A DNA stretch of 64,000 nucleotides from an uncultured Cohaesibacter sp. Lineage in GTDB: Bacteria; Pseudomonadota; Alphaproteobacteria; Rhizobiales; Cohaesibacteraceae. Below the pieces are notes generated by a model that had not been told where the DNA came from, ran no database searches, and saw nothing but the letters and a program-made list of their open reading frames with translations. The position numbers were made by a program, and so were the translations under genes. The stretch lies in NCBI RefSeq assembly GCF_963676275.1, contig NZ_OY781091.1, positions 3,078,775 to 3,142,774 of the forward strand. Reading direction: 5' to 3'. Numbering within the stretch: position 1 is the stretch's first letter; every line of letters begins with the position of its first letter. Positions 44,583 to 53,242 of this stretch are shown piece after piece.

Positions 44583-46358
44583 CTAATATTGATTGGAATC
44601 GTCTGGTTTCTGCGGTTCCGGCAAGTGATCGAGCGGCACATAGGTGCAGCGCGACAATGTCCCGGCAAACTTTTTCGGATTGCTTTCAGCGTGCGCGCCA
44701 TCGAGATAGCGCAGGGCCTGTTGCCATTGCTTTTTGGCCCACTTGGTGCCGGTGAAAATGTCCTCAAGCCTTGGATGGGCATTGGCGACCAGAAGGCCAG
44801 GAGGGTTATCTTTTGATGCCTTGTGCAGTAGCACCACACGCAGCCCCATGCGCGACAAGGTCTTTGCATCAGCCTCATCTCCACCGAGCGCCCGCGATAT
44901 CATTTCGCCGATGGTCAGTGTATTGTTGATGCGCAGCATGGACAGCGGCATCATGAGGATCTGGGAAAGGCACTGCGCCCCCTCACCGTCAGAGCCATCG
45001 GAAAGGCTCTGATCGATCAGCGGCCTGTATAATGCCGCCTCCCTGTCGTAATAATCGCCGCTCTGCATTTCGTCATGCAGCGCCACGTCGCGCCCTGCCA
45101 GCACTGTTGCAAAGCGCTTGGCATCACGAGCCCTTATTTCCAGCTTTGAGAAAGCCGCACGATAGGCCTCAATGGAATCATTGAACCGGCCCCAATTTTC
45201 GAATGCCCTGCGTCGTAAGCGCGGCGAAAGCTTTTCCGTCCGCGCAAGCATCTGGTTGACTTTCTCTTCATTCTTCATGCCGTCCGCGCCCTTGGCCAGA
45301 GCGCCTAAATGGATCTCAACAAAGCGGGATCGGTCCTGCGGTTCCAGCATTGGCGGTAGAATGGCGGTCAGATAGGCTACGCCAAGCACCACGAAAGTGG
45401 ATGATTTACCGCCCGCAGAGCCGCGCAATGTGACCGCGCCTGCACCACCAGACATGCGCCGGATCAGCTCGATGATCCGCCCGACCGAGCCGCCCTCTTC
45501 CTTGCCTTCCACCTCGTCATAGATGATTGCACCGGATCGCCCCGTTGCAGACTGGCGAATGCCCGCCTCGGTCGCCTCGTTGATGAATTGCCCAAGTCCG
45601 CCGAGCAGGCCTTCCAGCAATTCCGCAAGGGTTGACTTGCCAGATCCGTTTTCGGCCCCGGCCATCATGTGTACGCGCCATTCCGGTGCGCCGCCATATT
45701 GCGCAGCCATCATCCAGCCAAGCCAAAGATTAGGCCCTCGCTCGGTATCCTTGAAGGTCCATGTCTTGACCACGTCAAGGATCTCTTGACAGTCCTTGAC
45801 GCTCGCAGCATCCTTTGGCTTTGCCATGCGCGGTATAGCGTTGGAAATCAGATAGAAGGCCCCCTCTTTCTGAAATCCGGGCTCGCGTTCTGTGCCATCA
45901 AAATAGATATGATCGCCCAGATGGGCCAGCAGCCGCGACTCCTCGCCAGATCCGATCCGCCAAATACCGGTCTTGCGCAGCTTGTGCCGCGTCGGGTCGA
46001 AATAACCCTGCACGGCACAGGCCATCATCATCCAGTTGAGCGCCTCCAGCCGATCAAAATCAGCGCGAGAATCTCGAGGAGGAAAGCGTTTTTTGAACCA
46101 TTCGATATCGCCATGCACCAACGCCGCCTGAATGGATTGCTTTTCCAGTTGCGTCGGTGTCAGGCTGACCAGCTCACCGGCTGCATCGAGGAGATGATAA
46201 TGCTGGCCGGAAAAACCAAGCGGAAGAAATGGGCATTGCTCATCCAGCCCCGCCACATAGTCCTCGCGCGTATCCCCCGTTGAGGCCATTGGCGGCCCAT
46301 CCAGCGGACTCGCCACATTGTGCGACTTGGCACCATGTGCAATAGAGCCTTCAGTCAT
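44583..46358 (-). CDS. Phage replicative helicase/primase-type ATPase (D5/VirE-like)
   Basis: The 591-residue protein has a Walker A GAENGSGKS (residues 234-242) and Walker B AIIYDEVEG (about 40 residues later), followed by an arginine-finger-like DRSRFVEI, the pattern of phage DNA helicases of the D5 or virulence-associated-E type. It would unwind DNA at the phage origin. The GGTTAC array begins directly at its stop codon. It overlaps the upstream small gene by four bases. Confidence 0.82.
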   Translation of the reverse strand: MTEGSIAHGAKSHNVASPLDGPPMASTGDTREDYVAGLDEQCPFLPLGFSGQHYHLLDAAGELVSLTPTQLEKQSIQAALVHGDIEWFKKRFPPRDSRADFDRLEALNWMMMACAVQGYFDPTRHKLRKTGIWRIGSGEESRLLAHLGDHIYFDGTEREPGFQKEGAFYLISNAIPRMAKPKDAASVKDCQEILDVVKTWTFKDTERGPNLWLGWMMAAQYGGAPEWRVHMMAGAENGSGKSTLAELLEGLLGGLGQFINEATEAGIRQSATGRSGAIIYDEVEGKEEGGSVGRIIELIRRMSGGAGAVTLRGSAGGKSSTFVVLGVAYLTAILPPMLEPQDRSRFVEIHLGALAKGADGMKNEEKVNQMLARTEKLSPRLRRRAFENWGRFNDSIEAYRAAFSKLEIRARDAKRFATVLAGRDVALHDEMQSGDYYDREAALYRPLIDQSLSDGSDGEGAQCLSQILMMPLSMLRINNTLTIGEMISRALGGDEADAKTLSRMGLRVVLLHKASKDNPPGLLVANAHPRLEDIFTGTKWAKKQWQQALRYLDGAHAESNPKKFAGTLSRCTYVPLDHLPEPQKPDDSNQY

Positions 46359-46579
46359 GTTGCAGCTCCATTCAGGATCTTTTCCATTTCCACTTTCAGC
46401 TTTGGAAAAGTCTTGTTCAGATAGTCCACGAATTGGCCCTGATCGATATCGACAGCCACAGCCGAAGCCATTGCGGCACCGGTCAGAATGATGAATGTCT
46501 TTTCGGGATCTCTGCCAAATTCATCATGTGTCTGCATGAGCTTTTCATAAATGGCCCTGTCATTGAATTGAGCGCTCAT
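46355..46579 (-). CDS. Small unknown phage protein
   Basis: The 74-residue protein (MSAQFNDRAIYEKLMQTHDEFGRDPEKTFIILTGAAMASAVAVDIDQG...) is helical in pattern and has no recognised family. It is coupled by overlap to the helicase gene downstream and an HTH gene upstream, with GGGGAGG before its ATG, so it is probably a replication-associated accessory protein. Confidence 0.65.
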   Translation of the reverse strand: MSAQFNDRAIYEKLMQTHDEFGRDPEKTFIILTGAAMASAVAVDIDQGQFVDYLNKTFPKLKVEMEKILNGAAT

Positions 46580-46932
46580 GACACCAGCCTCCCCTTTTCG
46601 TGGCGTTCAAGAAGGCCATCCAGCAGCATCGGCTGCTTGGGTCGCAGCAGCAGGCGACGATAAGTGGAAATCGGAATATCAAGCGCTGCAGCCGCCTCGC
46701 TTTCAGAGCCGAACAGCTCGCGCGCCAACAGCGCCCCGTGAATGCGATCCTGTTGCGTCATGGTCTTAAGGCCGCTTGCCCCCACAGCCTCACCACCATA
46801 GCAGCGATGTGTTGATGGCCTAGACTGTGGCTGATGACCAAACATGCAGGAGCGATAACCGTCATTGGTGGTTGCAAGGCAGGCCGCATGCTTGAGGGGC
46901 TTTTGCTTTCTGCGCTGTCTGATCGTTGTCAT
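46576..46932 (-). CDS. Small HTH-containing phage protein
   Basis: The 118-residue protein has a basic N-terminal part (MTTIRQRRKQKPLK) and a C-terminal helix-turn-helix-like region (ARELFGSESEAAAALDIPISTYRRLLLRPKQP). The start may instead be the ATG at 46761, leaving only the HTH; AAGGAA supports 46932. It lies in the replication operon, overlapping genes on both sides. A regulatory or origin-binding role is possible. Confidence 0.6.
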   Translation of the reverse strand: MTTIRQRRKQKPLKHAACLATTNDGYRSCMFGHQPQSRPSTHRCYGGEAVGASGLKTMTQQDRIHGALLARELFGSESEAAAALDIPISTYRRLLLRPKQPMLLDGLLERHEKGRLVS

Positions 46933-47368
46933 GGCAAGATTCCTTGTCTGGTTGGATGGAAAAGAACAAAAGTGGATTGAGAGAAATGGCGCTACAGATC
47001 GCCAGCAGAATGACGCTTTCAAGGTTGCGTCCAGCCTCGGCGTTGCGCAGTGCTGTGCGACTGATGCCAATGCGCGCCGCAGCCGCATTCTCACTCAGGC
47101 TCAAACGCTCGCGCCAGCGCCGCACATGCCAGCTGAAGTCCGACCAGTCGACCACCGGCCCGCAAGGTCTGGCAGCGCGCAAGTCATCCAGCCGCGCCAC
47201 TCTCATGCCGCGCCGCCGAGCGTGCGCCATGATGCCGTTATAAATCGTGGTGTGATTTTTAAGCCCCCAGGCAGCAGCAATCGCATGGGTCGATTTGCCC
47301 TCATCGACATAGGCCGCGAACCAAGCCTTATGCCGAGCCTGCGTGGCAGTTTTGGAGCGATCAGTCAT
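46862..47368 (-). CDS. Regulator with two HTH regions (XRE-type C-terminal)
   Basis: The 168-residue protein has an N-terminal HTH-like region (KSTHAIAAAWGLKNHTTIYNGIMAHARRRG, about residues 25-55) reminiscent of DnaA-type or recombinase HTHs. A second XRE-type HTH (LSLSENAAAARIGISRTALRNAEAG, about 90-115) follows. AGGGGTGGCC precedes the ATG at 47368. It may bind the phage origin or an early promoter; no direct evidence exists. Confidence 0.7.
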   Translation of the reverse strand: MTDRSKTATQARHKAWFAAYVDEGKSTHAIAAAWGLKNHTTIYNGIMAHARRRGMRVARLDDLRAARPCGPVVDWSDFSWHVRRWRERLSLSENAAAARIGISRTALRNAEAGRNLESVILLAICSAISLNPLLFFSIQPDKESCHDNDQTAQKAKAPQACGLPCNHQ

Positions 47369-48119
47369 GGCCACCCCTACCTTGAGGCATAGCTTTGCCA
47401 AGCGCACCTATTTCATGCACCACACCAGCGCAAGCCTGCATTAGGCGCGATACATTCCCAAATTCAATACTTTCGGCTACGCGCAATCGTTCTGCGACAG
47501 CCTCAGGCTTTTGCCAGTTTTTGAATTGCATCCCAAGGGCGTCCTCAAACGCCTTGATCCACTCAGCATTTGCTTTGGCTGTATCTACCGTGCGAGAATT
47601 CTTGAGTTCAAATTGACGTTGCATTGCCTTGTGCATTGCCTCGCGCTCAGATTCAATTTGGCCTGCGATATATGCGTTGTCAGCATCGCGACTCTTGCGT
47701 AGCAATGAAGCAAGAAAAGGCCTTGTGAAGTCTGTTACGTCTTCCCGCTTCGGAGCTTGCTTCTTGATTTTCAGCCCGTTTGCATGCAGTTCCATAAGCC
47801 CCCAAGACGCAGGAAGCTCGTCAACTGTAGCGATCCCCTTTGGCGCAGCCAGCCACCAGAAATCACAAAACTTCCCTACTGCATCAGCCTTGGTAATGTC
47901 TTGCATCTCGTGGAGGAAATCCGCGCGGGAAACCTTGATCTCGAACCCATGAATGGCGTATCCCTTTGAGGGCCAGATATTGAGACAAACAGCATCAGCC
48001 CTCCGCCCCATAGCTCCGCCAGTGCCTTCATTCACTTCAGCGAACCGACACCAGTCCGGCCCGTTGTGACGTGCAAAGATGGATCGGAGAACATCCTGTG
48101 CATCAACCTTGCCCTGCAT
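47361..48119 (-). CDS. MmcB-like PD-(D/E)XK nuclease-family protein
   Basis: The 252-residue protein carries a PD-(D/E)XK core near the N-terminus: GRRADAVCLNIWPSKGYAIHGFEIKVSRADFL, with D and E-x-K in the expected spacing, like MmcB proteins of alphaproteobacteria. The remaining part (about 130-252) is helical and unknown. GAGGAGGG precedes the ATG at 48119. It could process replication intermediates. Confidence 0.78.
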   Translation of the reverse strand: MQGKVDAQDVLRSIFARHNGPDWCRFAEVNEGTGGAMGRRADAVCLNIWPSKGYAIHGFEIKVSRADFLHEMQDITKADAVGKFCDFWWLAAPKGIATVDELPASWGLMELHANGLKIKKQAPKREDVTDFTRPFLASLLRKSRDADNAYIAGQIESEREAMHKAMQRQFELKNSRTVDTAKANAEWIKAFEDALGMQFKNWQKPEAVAERLRVAESIEFGNVSRLMQACAGVVHEIGALGKAMPQGRGGHD

Positions 48120-48385
48120 CACGCCGCCCTCCTCATTTCTTGGCTCTGGCTCTGCCAGCAGATCACACTCACAGGCTCTTTGGTCCATGCCATAACCTTG
48201 CCCAAGGTATAGGCGCTGCAAGGCTGCTGGCTTTCCAGCCGCCGCACGGTCGATGTGCTGATGCCAAGCTCACTGGCCAGCAAATCTACCGACCAACCCA
48301 TCTGCACCCGCCGCGCATTGACGATCAGGCCAACCACGCGCCAATTGACAGCGCGCATCTGATTGGCGTCGAATGTCTTTGTCAT
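48119..48385 (-). CDS. XRE-type HTH regulator
   Basis: The 88-residue protein has a standard HTH (VQMGWSVDLLASELGISTSTVRRLESQ) and a short tail with Trp. TGGAGGAAATCACC precedes the ATG. It overlaps the MmcB-like gene at the start codon. It is probably a DNA-binding regulator of the phage replication operon. Confidence 0.75.
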   Translation of the reverse strand: MTKTFDANQMRAVNWRVVGLIVNARRVQMGWSVDLLASELGISTSTVRRLESQQPCSAYTLGKVMAWTKEPVSVICWQSQSQEMRRAA

Positions 48386-48459
48386 GGTGATTTCCTCCAT
48401 CCCCAAAATTCGAGCCACGCCATTGCTTGGGCTCATGAAAAGGTGATTTCCTTTGCGCC

Positions 48460-49584
48460 CTACTGATTGGTTGCAAGGGCATGTCTTAAAAGCTGCTTGA
48501 TGTGCCAGCCATTCAGGTCATCGCCCGGAGGCGCTGGCATCAGGTCGACCTGACAGCCATGCCTGACCGCCTGACTTTGCATCATCTTGGAAAGCTGATT
48601 TTGATGAGCCTTGGCTGTGCGCTCACTCTTGCTGTCGCTATCAGCGATCATCGCCAGTCTTTTGGTAATCGGCAGCAGAGGCATCGAGCCCAGAGCATTC
48701 ATCGACACCGCCACCCAAACATGTTTGAATGGCCCCAGCTCCAGCGCCGTCAGTCCATTTTCGATGCCCTCGGTCTGCGCAAGCGTTTCGCCCGCTGGCG
48801 TCAGCATGATCGCCCCTTGCCCGAAATAGTCACCATCGATCTTTTTGCGCTTGACCTCGCGCTCTTTGCCACTCGGAGCCTTGTAGATGATCCTGACTTT
48901 GCCTTGCGGGTTTTTCGGATTGCCCAGCTCAAACCATGTGCGATGCAGGGCCAGAAAGTGATGCTTGCCATCGGCATTCGGTTGCACTTCCTGAATGGCA
49001 GTCAAAAGACAGGGCCAGCGACCGACCATGACCGGCTTTTTCAGCTCGTCGCAATAAATCCAGCGCTCATGATTATCGATGAAACGAAACGGCATGCCGG
49101 TAAAGTCGACCGTGCGAATGCCGCGACAATCGCGTAAATAGGTCTCGGCCTTGCTGCCCGCAAAAGCGCTGCCGCGCCGCCACAATTTCAGAGCCTTGAG
49201 TCGTCGATCCGCCGAATCCTCTTTTTGCCTTTGCGCGCGCTCATTCGGGTCATATTGCGGCAGGCTGGTTGCGACCGAGTGATCGCCAGCAATATCCTGC
49301 GCACGCTTGAATATGGCCAGAAAATCCTGCTCGACATCAAGCCTGTCTGTGTATGCAATCCAGTCGAAGATATCGCCATGCTCACCACAGCTCGAACTGA
49401 AACAGCGATAGGTGCCGCGCACATCATTGACCGCAAAACTTGGCTCACGCTCCTTGTGGAACGGACAAAGACCAACCATCCATGTGCCAGACCGGTGCAG
49501 CTTGACCGACTTTCCAATCACATCTGACAAGGTGATTTTCGCCTTCAGGGCGTCGATATCATGGCGGGAGATCGTGAGGCTCAT
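48460..49584 (-). CDS. Phage DNA primase (CHC2 zinc finger + Toprim)
   Basis: The 374-residue protein has a CHC2-type zinc finger (LCPFHKE at about 39-45, YRCFSSSCGEHGD at about 59-71) and a Toprim domain in the C-terminal half (TEGIENGLTAL, then MIADSDSK). It makes RNA primers for phage replication. It overlaps the C5-methylase-like gene by four bases and precedes the HTH gene in the operon. Confidence 0.9.
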   Translation of the reverse strand: MSLTISRHDIDALKAKITLSDVIGKSVKLHRSGTWMVGLCPFHKEREPSFAVNDVRGTYRCFSSSCGEHGDIFDWIAYTDRLDVEQDFLAIFKRAQDIAGDHSVATSLPQYDPNERAQRQKEDSADRRLKALKLWRRGSAFAGSKAETYLRDCRGIRTVDFTGMPFRFIDNHERWIYCDELKKPVMVGRWPCLLTAIQEVQPNADGKHHFLALHRTWFELGNPKNPQGKVRIIYKAPSGKEREVKRKKIDGDYFGQGAIMLTPAGETLAQTEGIENGLTALELGPFKHVWVAVSMNALGSMPLLPITKRLAMIADSDSKSERTAKAHQNQLSKMMQSQAVRHGCQVDLMPAPPGDDLNGWHIKQLLRHALATNQ

Positions 49585-50210
49585 GCAGCTCTCCTCACCG
49601 TTTCATCGATCACAGGCCCCCATTGATCAGCCATCGCGTCGGCAATACCGGTGAAAAATCTGGAACGCTCGATGCCTCTTTCAGGCCCCGGTGGCATGCG
49701 ATGCACGCGCGCCTCACGACCCTCCACAATATCCGTAGGTTCGAGATTGGGCAGGCCCTTAAGCCAAAGGCAGGTGCGCTTTACCTCACCATGGCCAAAC
49801 TGCCATGGCTGGATTGACTGGCTAAATTCCCGATAGTTGCGAATAAGCTTTTTCGCGTGCTTGTGCATGACGGGATTTTCGACAGCGATATGCGGAATTT
49901 CGGCATTCCAGAAGTCTGAAAACAGTGCAGCGCCCTCTTCAAGCTCCAGCCACATCTGCTCCAGTGTCTTGCCCTTTGGTGGCTTGCTCAGCCAGCGCAC
50001 CCCACTGTTGCAAAGCCGCGTGCATGGTGGATGCGCCACGATCAGCGCGTCCCAGCCATCGCCCAGAATGTCGCGCGCATCGCCCTGAATATGCCGGTTT
50101 GATCCATCAGCAGCCGGAGCCAGATCGCAAGACCAGGCATCATGACCGCGCGCTAGGAAGGCATTGCGAACCGTGCCAAAGCGCTCGCAAACAATGATGA
50201 CTTTAGCCAT
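49581..50210 (-). CDS. C5-cytosine methyltransferase-like phage protein
   Basis: The 209-residue protein has a Rossmann start ([30 protein letters not shown]), motif IV with the catalytic-type Pro-Cys (AHPPCTRLCNSG) and a motif VI-like HIAVENPV. These match the catalytic half of C5 methylases; the target-recognition domain is short or absent. It could modify phage DNA against restriction or make a modified base; substrate unknown. GGGAGGTG precedes the ATG. Confidence 0.78.
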   Translation of the reverse strand: MAKVIIVCERFGTVRNAFLARGHDAWSCDLAPAADGSNRHIQGDARDILGDGWDALIVAHPPCTRLCNSGVRWLSKPPKGKTLEQMWLELEEGAALFSDFWNAEIPHIAVENPVMHKHAKKLIRNYREFSQSIQPWQFGHGEVKRTCLWLKGLPNLEPTDIVEGREARVHRMPPGPERGIERSRFFTGIADAMADQWGPVIDETVRRAA

Positions 50211-50341
50211 CACAACACCTCCCATATCTTGACACCCAAACAGACAGCGCCGACAAACATGCAAACCAAAATGAGGGCTGCGAAAAACAGGGCGAAAAAG
50301 ACCTGAAGATCATTCAAAAAACAGCGCCAGCGAGAAATCAT
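50210..50341 (-). CDS. 43-residue single-pass membrane protein
   Basis: This frame ([11 protein letters not shown]...[30 protein letters not shown]) has one strong membrane helix and a basic start. It overlaps its neighbours by one to four bases at both ends (start inside the stop region of the gene at 50338, stop TGATG over the next start), which marks it as a real translated unit. Function unknown. Confidence 0.6.
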
Positions 50342-50550
50342 GACGAAGCCTCCGCATTCATGGCGATCCTGCCTCGCACCTCGGCAATGGCCTGCTCAAG
50401 CTTCCTTTGCAGATCCTCTGCTTCATGCAGCTGCAGCCCGCGATCCCTGAAATCTGGCGACTGGTTCGGCGCGGTGATGTTGATTAACGGCACCGTCATG
50501 TAGCCGGGCTTGAAAACAGCAACCCGAATGGTGTCAATCCTGCCACTCAT
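50338..50550 (-). CDS. Small unknown phage protein
   Basis: The 70-residue protein ([58 protein letters not shown]...) has a beta-like N-terminal half and a helical C-terminal half. It overlaps both neighbours by four bases. No family recognised. Confidence 0.65.
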
Positions 50551-51218
50551 CGCACAGCCTCCTTTGCCTTGTTCAGAATGCGGACAACGCGCTCTGCGCT
50601 GAAGCCTGTCGCCTTGGCCATCCTTGCTGGAGTAAGCCCCTTCGACTGCGCCATGTATTGAAAAAAGGACAGCTTGGCACGCTGATGAATTTGCGCGCTA
50701 CCATTCAGGACAGCATGAGGTGTCACGCCGTGCCGCTCGGCAACGCGACGTAGCGCCGTCAAATAGTCTCGCGGAAGATCCGGATCAGGAGGCGAGCACG
50801 GTGGCTCCTGCCTGTCGTCGCAGGCCTTGAGCAACAAGGTGCAGCCCATTTGCTGATAGCCGACAATGCTGGATATGGAGTGCCAGTCGAGCCCCCACCG
50901 GATGCGCAGATTGTAGGCCAGCATGCGGCGCGCATTCAGCGCCTCCTCGCTCTGGCGCGATAATAGCTGCTTTTCGGAAATGCCATTAAACTTGCAAATC
51001 CAAGCCTTGAGCGCTGCCACGCTATCCTCAAAGCAGCCCCCCTTTGCCATCGGTTCCCTCGGCCTTCCGTCTTTTTCAGGCAAGGGCGGATGGCTTAGGA
51101 TCAGCTTGATCTCATCGATCGAGATGTCATAGAACCGCGCCAGCGTCTTTGGGCTGTTTCCATGCTGCGTGTGGCGAAAGCGGATCTCGCTGTCGCGGGC
51201 TGTGTAATCAATCGCCAT
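50547..51218 (-). CDS. Phage replication-region protein with HTH ends
   Basis: The 223-residue protein contains an N-terminal HTH-like part ([25 protein letters not shown]) and a C-terminal one ([31 protein letters not shown]). The middle has [15 protein letters not shown]. It could be the origin-recognition or regulatory protein of the leftward operon. GAGGCGCAAA precedes the ATG at 51218; it overlaps the upstream gene by eleven bases. Confidence 0.65.
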
Positions 51219-51702
51219 TTTGCGCCTCATCCACTTCCCGCTCGACCATGACTTTGACGCGCAACAATGCGATGATTGCCTCATCCAGCTCGCCATCGAT
51301 ATGCCAGCGCTTTATTTCGTCAGCGTCGATTTTGCTGCCTGTTGCAAAAGCCTGCAGAACCACATTCAGCGCCTCACCCGTCTCCTTGCTCAGTGAGCCA
51401 ACCGCGCGCGACCAGTCGGCAGGTCTGCTCGCTTCAGGGACTTTCACCAGCTCATAACCAAGATGACGCGCCAGCTCGCGTGTGATGACCGGGCTCTTTC
51501 TCTTTGCCTCGATCAGCGCAATATCCTTGAGGTTCGGCCATTTATCCATGTGATCGACCGAGCGAAACTCCTGAAATGCCTGATGCCTTTGCCGCTCAGT
51601 AATCTCGGCGCAGCGACGATTGCCACCGCCCTTGGTCACAAGATCGTCAACCGCACCTTTCAGCGCACAAAGCTTTTCCAAAACACTCTCGAACCGGTTC
51701 AT
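51208..51702 (-). CDS. Unknown phage protein, first long gene of the leftward early operon
   Basis: The 164-residue protein (MNRFESVLEKLCALKGAVDDLVTKGGGNRRCAEIT...) is helical and rich in charged residues, without a recognised family. It ends overlapping the HTH gene downstream. A 21-bp palindrome lies about 50 bases upstream of its start. Confidence 0.65.
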   Translation of the reverse strand: MNRFESVLEKLCALKGAVDDLVTKGGGNRRCAEITERQRHQAFQEFRSVDHMDKWPNLKDIALIEAKRKSPVITRELARHLGYELVKVPEASRPADWSRAVGSLSKETGEALNVVLQAFATGSKIDADEIKRWHIDGELDEAIIALLRVKVMVEREVDEAQNGD

Positions 51703-51751
51703 GACAATTGCCCCCCGGCCCAAAAGCGCACGCTGCCCGCCTGACAAGCAG

Positions 51752-51772
51752 CTGATCGTCTGAGACGATCAG
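51752..51772. promoter_or_regulatory. 21-bp perfect palindrome between divergent genes
   Basis: CTGATCGTC TGA GACGATCAG (51752-51772) is a perfect inverted repeat in the gap between the leftward gene starting at 51702 and the rightward small gene at 51807. No T run follows, so an operator is more likely than a terminator. It differs from the TTCTGC-type repressor sites. Confidence 0.6.
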
Positions 51773-51806
51773 AGCCCAACAAGCCACCAGAGAAGGAATG
51801 CAGGCA

Positions 51807-52010
51807 ATGCAACAGCCAACACTTGGACAGCAGCTGGCCAAAGCCATCAGTCAGCGCATTGTCATCATGTGGAATAAAAGGTCGGGCGCTGCCAAGGGAG
51901 GCGCTGGCAGGCCCGACGCAAGGCCGGACGTGTTTGGGGTGCGCACAATGGAGGAACGCGCCACGACCGGCAGGGAGACAAGAGGAAAGAAGATGGCGAA
52001 GGGAAGTTGA
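51807..52010 (+). CDS. Small basic unknown protein
   Basis: This 67-residue plus-strand frame (MQQPTLGQQLAKAISQRIVIMWNKRSGAAKGG...) is basic and rich in Gly, Arg and Lys in its second half. GGAATGCAGGCA lies before the ATG at 51807; an earlier ATG at 51798 is possible. It runs against the surrounding leftward genes. Its reality is uncertain; a nucleic-acid-binding role is only a guess from charge. Confidence 0.45.
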   Translation: MQQPTLGQQLAKAISQRIVIMWNKRSGAAKGGAGRPDARPDVFGVRTMEERATTGRETRGKKMAKGS

Positions 52011-52020
52011 CATGATGACC

Positions 52021-52254
52021 TCAGGCTGCAGTCGGGTTTGGCGAGGTCGGGAGCGTGTAGAAGTCATTCGGCAACAGCTCGCCCTTGCTCACGTCAATCA
52101 TGCGCTGCATAAGATCTTTATTCGGCGGCCTGTTTCCCCGGATTATCCGCGCGATAGTAGTATCTGCGCAGCCAAATTTCAGGCCAGCTTCAGTGTAGTT
52201 CCAATCGTTCTTGTCGATATATGCCTGAAGTGGGTGTTTTGGTGAGCCGGTCAT
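52021..52254 (-). CDS. Cro-like HTH regulator
   Basis: The 77-residue protein has one HTH (YTEAGLKFGCADTTIARIIRGNRPP) and lies divergent from the S24 repressor gene, the cro position. Its promoter carries a copy of the repressor operator directly after the -10. GGAG is eight bases upstream of the ATG at 52254. It would start the leftward early operon. Confidence 0.82.
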   Translation of the reverse strand: MTGSPKHPLQAYIDKNDWNYTEAGLKFGCADTTIARIIRGNRPPNKDLMQRMIDVSKGELLPNDFYTLPTSPNPTAA

Positions 52255-52266
52255 CAGCAAATCTCC

Positions 52267-52315
52267 ATTCTGCTTTAATGCAGAATATTTAACCGGCTTA
52301 AATGCAGAATGTCAA
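52267..52315 (-). promoter_or_regulatory. Leftward early promoter with repressor operators
   Basis: On the minus strand TTGACA (52315-52310) and TTAAAT (52292-52287), 17 bases apart, are interleaved with a TTCTGC-type half-site (52304-52310) and followed by the full operator ATTCTGC TTTAAT GCAGAAT (52267-52286). The arrangement is almost the same as the rightward promoter at 54184-54230. A related inverted repeat CCTGCA-TACT-TGCAGG (52349-52364) precedes the repressor gene. Confidence 0.8.
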
Positions 52316-52377
52316 GTCAATATACAGAATGCATGCAGATTTAATTTCCTGCATACTTGCAGGCAGGAGAAAGACGA

Positions 52378-53238
52378 ATGAATGCAGCAACAAAAATTGC
52401 CAAAAAGAAGCTGGCGCTGGCGCTTGAAATTACCGGCATGAGCATGAATGCCTTGTCCAAACTAATTGGCATTGCCGACACCACCCTGTCTCGCCTCAAA
52501 AAGATGGACAATCCACCAGAGCCCAGATCTTCCACTATTGAGCGTATAGACGCCGCAGTGGTGGATCACATTACTAGTGGTCATGCAACGGAAGAACAGA
52601 TCCGCCTGTTTAACCTAGAATACACACCACTCATCAACGCGGCGGAAGAGTCACTCAACGAGCCATCGAGCGGCAACAGGCGCAGCCCGCTCACTACAGC
52701 TGCAGGCGAACCGCTCATTCACAAACCGAATAATGCCCGAAAGATCATCGCCGATTTTGTGGGAAACAATGCTAGACTGACCGCCACACATATCTCAACA
52801 CTGCCTGACATTCCAGTCTATGGCACAGCAGCGGGCTCCATTGTAGGGTCGATGCAAGTAGAGGAAGGGCCGCAAGTTAGCTATGTCTCGCGCCCGTTTG
52901 GCCTCAGAAACAGCAAAGGCGCTTATGCGCTCATTGTGACTGGCGCGAGTATGTCGCCCAAATATGAAGAAGGAGACCTGGTCTTTGTCGATCCTGACCG
53001 CAAGCCAAATATAGGCGACACAATCATCATTCAAACTCAGAACTTCAATAAGAATTTTGACGAACCAACCCGCGCTTACATCAAGATTTTTCGTGGGATC
53101 TTGGACAACATCCTCTACACCGAGCAACTCAATCCGCTTGCCAAACTAGAATTTCCTATGAAAGGCAGAAAAGAAGGTGCAGAACTAGTTTATTCCTATG
53201 ACCGCGTTCTAACTACGCGAGAACTGTTTGACATTTAG
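52378..53238 (+). CDS. Prophage repressor, XRE HTH + S24 LexA-like peptidase
   Basis: The 286-residue protein has an N-terminal HTH (ITGMSMNALSKLIGIADTTLSRLKK, about 18-42) and a C-terminal S24 domain. The self-cleavage dipeptide Ala-Gly is at 152-153 (YGTAAGS), the catalytic Ser is S191 (GASMSPKYEEGD) and the catalytic Lys is about K236 (AYIKIFRG). RecA-stimulated autocleavage and SOS induction are therefore expected. It lies between two outward promoters bearing matching operators. GGAG precedes the ATG at 52378. Confidence 0.93.
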   Translation: MNAATKIAKKKLALALEITGMSMNALSKLIGIADTTLSRLKKMDNPPEPRSSTIERIDAAVVDHITSGHATEEQIRLFNLEYTPLINAAEESLNEPSSGNRRSPLTTAAGEPLIHKPNNARKIIADFVGNNARLTATHISTLPDIPVYGTAAGSIVGSMQVEEGPQVSYVSRPFGLRNSKGAYALIVTGASMSPKYEEGDLVFVDPDRKPNIGDTIIIQTQNFNKNFDEPTRAYIKIFRGILDNILYTEQLNPLAKLEFPMKGRKEGAELVYSYDRVLTTRELFDI

Positions 53239-53242
53239 AACT

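Noticed and set aside
51699-52067. 122-codon minus-strand frame between the cro-like gene and the leftward operon
   Set aside because: It has low-complexity, shadow-like composition and overlaps the palindrome and two better genes.
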